A stretch of 64,000 bases of DNA, taken from positions 7,676,983 to 7,740,982 of the forward strand of contig NC_058337.1 in NCBI RefSeq assembly GCF_905475395.1, read 5' to 3'. The notes beneath the pieces are model-generated. The model was not told the DNA's origin. It saw only the letters and a list, made by a program, of their open reading frames with translations, and made no database searches. Both the position numbers and the translations under genes were made by a program. Positions 58,111 through 64,000 of this stretch are shown here, in pieces (the first letter of the stretch is position 1; each line of letters starts with the position of its first letter). The stretch comes from Chrysoperla carnea. Its lineage: Eukaryota; Arthropoda; Insecta; Neuroptera; Chrysopidae.

Positions 58111-58284
58111 TATAAAAAGTTGATAAATAAATAAACTGGATGTTGATATTGTAAATAATTTGATTGTATTTACATGGCAACTCAATTTTCAAAATATAAT
58201 TATGTATAATTAAAAAAAACAAAATGCTAATAATATATCCAATTTAAATTTCATGAAATAATTATTTTAAATTCTAATAATAAA

Positions 58285-59034
58285 TTAAGGTAAAGGTTTA
58301 CGTCGTGTAAAAATCCATTCCTCTCGTGTGTGATATGCTTCGTAAGGATCATCCACGTAATACTTCGGTCTTTTCCAATATTTGGTAACCATTTTATCAA
58401 GCAGTGTCGACTGTGTTGCATTTACAAAAACATGTTCCCGTAAACGTTTTCTTAACGCAGGAGATTTTTTCCATAAATGTTTGTGTCTTCCAGCTCGTGT
58501 TCGAATCCAACCACCCCAATTTAATCGATAAAATCTTTTTAAAGCTGCTTTAACTGTTTTACGTTTTCCTTTTTGTAACGAAAATTTGGTCACGGTACGA
58601 ATTGTCATATTATTACATAATTGAATAACTTTCGGATTATTTAATAAATTTACTGATACTAATTGTGAATTATATGTGGGCCTATTCGATTGTGTTTGTA
58701 ACATCGAAAAATTTCTCGGTGCGGTACTTTCAAATGTAATTGGATGATTGGGAACTCTGGTAACATTTTTTACAATTTGAGAAAACCATACGGAATGTCT
58801 ACGTCCTAAAATTAAAAAAAAAAATATTCTAAAAGTGTACCAAATGCATCATAACATAACCTTAATAGTAGGTGATTTAAAACAACTGAAAATAATTAAA
58901 ATGGAAATATAAAAAAAAAAAAATAATTTTTTAAATCAAATTAGGAAAATTATTAATGAAAGAATTGTCATGAATAAAACTAGTTGTAAATTAAAAAATT
59001 TATTCGTACCGCAATTTAAAACTGCACGAAACAT
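58285..59034 (-). CDS. mRpL35: Mitochondrial large ribosomal subunit protein bL35m, complete, two exons
   Basis: Exons 59010-59034 (25 nt, starting ATG) and 58285-58805 join through a GT-AG intron into 546 nt, 181 residues. Exon 1 encodes MFRAVLNC; the split codon gives Gly and the frame continues [14 protein letters not shown], a basic mitochondrial presequence. The bL35 domain follows: [20 protein letters not shown], then [12 protein letters not shown] and [20 protein letters not shown], the K/R-rich block that binds large-subunit rRNA. The C-terminal extension [20 protein letters not shown] is typical of the metazoan mitochondrial form. Length matches insect homologues. Its start codon lies 104 bp from that of Mic60 on the other strand. 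Confidence 0.93.
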
Positions 59035-59138
59035 TTTGACACTTTAAAACGATACGACAGACTTCCGGGGGATTGTGTTCAGTGGTCAATTTTTTTAATT
59101 ATTTTTTTTAGGAACCCGGATTTTACTAATCAAAAACA
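59035..59138. promoter_or_regulatory. Bidirectional promoter region, mRpL35 / Mic60
   Basis: Only 104 bp separate the two divergent start codons, so both transcripts must start within it or inside it. No TATA box is evident; the sequence is T-rich on one side (TTTTTTTAATTATTTTTTTT-like) and slightly GC-richer near ACTTCCGGGGGATTG, an ETS/NRF2-like ACTTCCGG site (59060-59067). Confidence 0.6.
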
Positions 59139-62100
59139 ATGATCACAATTTGCCCAAAAATTCCAAAAACCTTGTATAATAAACATTTCAAAGTGAGTTT
59201 TTTTTTTAAAATATCTTTTAAATTATTCAAAACTGATATATATTATAGGTTATCGCCTATTATGTCATACGTCTTTTAATTGGATATTTTGAGTACTTAA
59301 ATTTAAAATTAAATTCAAATTATTTTTAGCTTCATGGAAACAATGCATTAAAGTGTTACAGTCTACATAGAGAATATTCTCAAAAAGTTTCATCTTCCTC
59401 TAAACCGGTATCGTTAGGAGGGTATTATGCCTTCGGCACATTGACACTTATCGGTGGTGCTACGTTGTGTTACGCTAAATATGATGATCAGTTTCGTAAA
59501 TATTTAAAAGGTAATGTGCCCTTTACTGACGATCTTATTAAATTCATATTCCAAGAAGAATTGACTTACGAACAGCGATATCAAAATATTCAAAACACTG
59601 TTTCCAAATATATACCAAGCTTCTTGTCTACACAAACTCCGGAGTCTACTTTAACATCAGCATCCAAATCAAAGATTGTGCAAGAATTTCCTGAAAAGTC
59701 TGGAAGTGGAAAGGCAGGTTAGATCAAATTTTATTATGTGACTAAACACGCATTTAGACAATTATTTTTTAAATAAATTTTTACGTGAATTAACTTTGCA
59801 TGTGAGTTTAGATTTTAGTTTTTTTCTTTTGTCTTTTTTAAATCTAGCAGATTCAACACCTAAAAATTTAGAAGCCAAATCAACAGTTGTTTCAATGCCA
59901 ATAGATCCTATTTTGGAGCCATATTCAAAAAGGTCTGAAGATAAGGAAACTTTAAAAGTTGCAGAAGAAGGTATTGTGATTTTAATAAAGTTTATTTATT
60001 TCAAGTTTAAACATTATGGAATAAGTGTGCTTTTTTGTTAGGAATAAGCTACAAAAAGTGGCTATTTGAATGTTTATTATACCATGTATATATGAAATAT
60101 ACATAGTATATTAAGTTTAGTCCCAAGTTTGTAACGCTTAAAAATAATGATGTTAGGAAAAAAATTTTGCCATAGGTGTTCATAAAATCACCTTATTAGT
60201 CCATTTCCGGTTGTCCGTCCGTCCTTCCGTCCGTCTGTAGACACGATAACTCAAAAACGAAAAAAGATATCGAGCTTACTCAGGACGTAAAAAGTGAGGT
60301 CAAGTTCGTAAATGAGCATCATAGGTCAATTGGGTCATCTTGTAAACCGTTAGAGATAGAACAAAAGTTCAAATGTAAAAAATGTTCCTTATCAAAAATT
60401 AAACAACTTTTGTTTGAAACATTTTTTCGTAAACATCACTGTTTACCCGTGAGGGCGCCAATTAGGCGGAAATTTTATAATATGTACTATACTTGATTAT
60501 CAGTTATGTATGTGTCACATGTTTGTATGTGTAATGTGATAAGGAAATCAACACTGACTATGCATGGTATTTCAACAATTAACTCAGGCAATTGTTTGTT
60601 TTCACTTGTTGTAAAATTAGAATTCCACCTAGCTGAAACAAATAGAGTTATGTACAGCGGCAAGCGTCAACGTTATTTTTTATAAAATGAGCGACATAAA
60701 AATTTATTAATATTGAAAGTTGATATTTCGAGATATGCATACTAAATTAATAAAAGTAATTCTCTAACCTTAAAAAAGAGAACACATGGTAATGTTGAAT
60801 AAACCGTAGCAATAATGACTGGTCAATATGATTTTCGAGGTAACAAAACCGAAAAATGTCCAGAAGGTCGAAATTTAATAGTACAAATCCCATTTTTACG
60901 AGACCGGACACAAACTGTTCGTATGAGGGTGCAGAAAAAAGTCTATTGGGTCAAAAAGTGTGGTCTACGCGTATGTGCGCACTTACAAGTTCGTAGTAAC
61001 CAATCGTTCAGAAAAATTGTGCAATTACATTCAGTAAGTGAAACTGAACTTATTGAAATAAAAAAAATAACTCCTTTAATTTAATGCAGAAAAAATTCTC
61101 TGTAGTCTGGTATATATCTCCATAATCGAAGTAATTTGTGTTTAAAATGAATAAAACTTATTATTGAGTAAGAATATTCTATTCTTTTATTATTCCAGAA
61201 GTAAGAAAACCAGAAGTCAAACAAATATCTGTAGCAGCCAAACCAAAGCACATTGTTAATATTGAAAAAGAAATAAACGAGGTGTCTGGGACCGCATTGA
61301 AATCCTATGGATTAGCAGTTACATCCTTACGTAATTTTACTAGAGATGTTGACACTTTAGTAGAACAAAATTTTGAAAGAGTTGATTCAAAAGTATGGCA
61401 TAATTTAAAACTATTATCCGAACAAAAAAATCAGGCAATCGAAAATGCAGAAAAAAATGCTAAAGAAGCGCAAGAAACTATTCAGATGTATAAGAAAATG
61501 TTTGAACGTAAAGATTTGAAATTGGATGACGAAAATTTAGCCTCAACAATGCAAGCTATTAATCGTGCTGAAAAAGAGCTAAGAGAAGTTCAAAATAGTT
61601 ATAATAAGGAAGTGCTAAATGCTAAAATCACTGAACGCTTCTGGGATAAAGTTGAATATGCTCGAAAACAATACCAAGAAGAATTGGGAATTTTATGCCC
61701 ATCGATTAAATTAGAAGATACTAAATTGAATTTGTCTGAAGGTGAAATAGATTTGTTCATTTTACACACACAGAAGAAGATTCAATATTTACAAAAAGAG
61801 TTAGCTAAATTAGATACAAAACGTGAATATGAATTAGAAAATGCAATTCAAAAAGCTAAAGAGTCCGGTAATGTAGACCCCTTGGTTGAAGAAGAATTGA
61901 AAATTTTATTGGATCGTGAAAAACGACAATTAATGGAAGTTTTCCAGAAAAAGGTTATAAACTAATAAAATTACATGCTATAATACAATGAATAAACCGG
62001 AAAATAAATAGGGAAGCAGCACCGATTTTAATGAAAATTCTTGTAATGTGTTTATAGAACCCCAAGGAACGAACATTCAGCCAACTTAACCGAAATGACT

Positions 62101-63081
62101 CTGAAATTGAACTTTTTGCCACAAAAACGGAAAACTGAGTATTTATCATCCAAACTGTTATCTAGGTGGTATTTTTGGTCGCTGATTACGAATCTGATAT
62201 CAGATTAACGGATTCTGCTACGTATTCCGAAAAAACCGTGCCATTTTTGGCCAAGAATTTAACTTTTTTGGCACAAAAACGGCAAACTAAGTATTTCTCG
62301 TTCAAATTTTATTCTAGGAGGTATTTTTTGCCGCCGATTACACGGAAACTATGACATGTAGTCAACGAACAAAAAAATCCCTTAGTTTGCCGTTTTTGTT
62401 CAAAAAAGTGGAATTTCGGATCAAAAATGGTACGATTTTTAGAATACATGACAAAAGTTGAGTAATCTGATATCGAATTCGTAATCAGCGACCAAACATA
62501 CCAACTAGATGACAGTTTTACGCCTAAAAGAGCATTTTTTTAAAATTTGAGCTGCATATGCTCTTCGCTTGAGCTCACGCCCCCTTATGACTAGGTTAAG
62601 TTGGCTGAATGTTCCTTGGGGTCCTATATATACAAGTTTCATTAAAATTTTGGTGTTGCCTGCCAACTTTTTCTATGCATCCTGGCTTATTAGTTTTACT
62701 ATTATTTTTATGAGGAAACTAAAACCAATTAATTGTTATAGGCGCTAGAAGTTCAAGCAAACGCGGAAAGAGACATCAAGGCACAATTAAAAAGACAATC
62801 TGAAGCGCACAGTGATCATCTAAATGATGCCATTCGATCCAAAGAAAATGAATTAAAGCGCTCCTTTGATCGCCAGTTGAACGAAGAAGTGTTAAAAGCT
62901 AAATTAGACTACAAAGCACAATTAGCAGCAATGGTGGGTCGATTGAAAGGTGTTGATAATGCTCTGAAAGGTATTTATTTATGTTCATATTTATTTGGTT
63001 TTTTGTGTGGATCAAAGTGTTTTTAACATTTACTCCTTAATTATTTCTTGCTACAAAAAGATTTGGACGAAGAGTTGCAAG
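59139..63081 (+). CDS. Mitofilin: MICOS subunit Mic60 / mitofilin, 5' part (gene continues past window)
   Basis: Inner-membrane protein that holds cristae junctions. Exons: 59139-59192, 59330-59717, 59851-59970, 61199-61953, 62742-62970 and perhaps 63061-63081, all GT-AG and in phase (about 515 codons to 62970). The N-terminus is a presequence. One transmembrane segment lies at ~48-66 (YYAFGTLTLIGGATLCYA), followed by KYDDQFRKYLKGNVPFTDDL, characteristic of insect mitofilin. A Ser/Thr/Pro linker follows, then a long coiled coil (from ~residue 195) ending QLAAMVGRLKGVDNALK, the conserved entry to the C-terminal mitofilin domain, which lies outside the window. Intron 3 holds an R2 element and an unexplained frame; intron 4 holds a foldback. 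Confidence 0.92.
60079..60609 (+). repeat. R2 family element in Mic60 intron 3
   Basis: Full-length ends with an intact terminal palindrome (TATACCATGTATATATGAAA) and the TTTTCACTTGT end; two internal deletions (the GCTGAAATTTTTACAGCG block and the CTTGGGTCCGTAGGACC block). Confidence 0.88.
60815..61084 (+). other. Unassigned 89-codon frame in Mic60 intron 3
   Basis: I do not recognise it. From ATG 60815 it encodes a basic protein with four cysteines, including RNLIVQIPFLRDRTQTVRM and KKVYWVKKCGLRVCAHLQV, ending HSVSETELIEIKKITPLI. Its 3' third and following sequence are homologous to 36400-36485, where the frame is broken. That makes it more likely part of a dispersed repeat or a retrocopied gene end than a Mic60 exon. 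No signal peptide. Confidence 0.4.
61990..62694. repeat. Foldback element in Mic60 intron 4, ~0.7 kb
   Basis: ACCCCAAGGAACGAACATTC at the left and GAATGTTCCTTGGGGT at the right, with CAGCCAACTTAACC / GGTTAAGTTGGCTG and GGTCGCTGATTACGAAT / ATTCGTAATCAGCGACC inside; two shorter inverted GCAAACTAAG / CTTAGTTTGC blocks at the centre. Confidence 0.82.
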
Positions 63082-64000
63082 GTAAGTTCCCAATATATCG
63101 TACACAAATTTTATCCACATAAAATAATATTGAAAAAAAATTAGTAAAGTTACATTTAGGGTGTCCATCCATTCACTTTCGAATTCCGATATTTCATACT
63201 TTAGAAAAAAAAGATGGCTGCCGAAAGATCTCCATAATTATGTTGACATTAAACACTTTCTATACAGGGTATTTCAACAATTAACTTGTTGTCAATTGTT
63301 TTTCACTTATTTTTGACCAATATTTTCTCTTCAACAAAAAGTTGTATGTATATTTTATTTCGGTAAATTGTTAAATTTCATAAGAAGTAACGAACAGTTT
63401 CCTTTTTGCGTATTGATATTTTTCGTATTTGGCAAAATTTCGAACTCAAGTAACCAAAGGTTAACTAAATCCGGGAAGACAGACCATTTTGCGTTTGTGT
63501 CTATCGATTATTAACAAATTAATTTTTTGCAACAAAATCTGTCATCAACTTAAAGTTTAATTTAATTAACGCTCAATTTTCTAACACATCGATTACTTTC
63601 TAGTTTACAAAATTTTAATTTTTATCTGTTCTCGCGAATTTTCTGGTAGTTTTTCTTTTCTTATGGCATGTTATTTTCAAATATACCCTCAGAAATTTTT
63701 GTGCAGCTCAAATTACTGTATTACAGCTCAAATTATTTTCATCATTTATAGTTCACTTAATATAAGCCGGAAAAGTGGTGGAACAGTTCTGATTTCAAAA
63801 ATTCTTGTTTGTACGTGTTCCTTAGACCTTCAGGAACATTCGTAACTAAACTAAATGATTAAATGATTCACTTAATGAATTATTTATGAAATCCATTGAA
63901 ATGAATCATTATCACGAACGAAGCTGTGGGTAAAAGATAGTTTTATTATATTTTATGTATTTTTCGATTTAGTTTCTAGTAGTTTCTAGTAGAAATTCTT
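63082..64000. other. Mic60 intron sequence to window edge
   Basis: No further exon recognised. 63262-63320 holds an R2 terminal fragment (GGTATTTCAACAATTAACTT). 63838-63940 is the inverted copy of the repeat at 24120-24210. Confidence 0.55.

Overview
This is an AT-rich eukaryotic (insect) nuclear window. Spliced genes with GT-AG introns, an ems/Emx-type homeobox exon, a C2H2 zinc-finger gene and many insect-type transposons all point to an arthropod. I cannot name the species from sequence alone. Real genes occupy a small part of the window. Most of it is transposon-derived, with many short non-autonomous elements and long palindromes.

Layout. 1-17 kb is gene-poor: a 601-bp internally deleted hAT element with a perfect 8-bp target duplication, a decayed tRNA-Tyr-like sequence, a Penelope endonuclease fragment, and repeated copies of two families that recur across the window. 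Family R1 is a ~387-bp TA-flanked MITE. Family R2 is a ~540-590-bp element with a terminal hairpin. The first coding exon of an empty spiracles/E5-class homeobox gene lies on the minus strand at 17279-17966; its homeodomain exon was not found to the left. From 19 to 43 kb there is a transposon graveyard: a jockey-like reverse transcriptase, R1- and R2-like LINE pieces, an RTE-like piece, a Helitron Rep fragment, several foldback elements, and a 1.84-kb element with terminal inverted repeats (33405-35244) that encloses what looks like the last two exons of an unknown protein.

From 43.8 kb onward the window is gene-bearing. A complete four-exon FAHD2-type gene (fumarylacetoacetate hydrolase fold, probably mitochondrial) lies at 43867-48978. 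A single-exon C2H2 zinc-finger gene lies at 52377-53795. Its finger array continues in frame past four TAA codons, all at the same linker position. A decayed copy of that gene's 5' flank lies 4-5 kb downstream. mRpL35 (minus, 58285-59034) and Mic60/mitofilin (plus, from 59139) form a head-to-head pair with 104 bp between start codons. Mic60 runs off the right edge.

Functionally, mRpL35 (mitochondrial ribosome), Mic60 (cristae junctions) and FAHD2 (mitochondrial matrix hydrolase fold) are all mitochondrial. mRpL35 and Mic60 probably share a promoter. The zinc-finger and ems genes are transcriptional regulators with no evident link to them.
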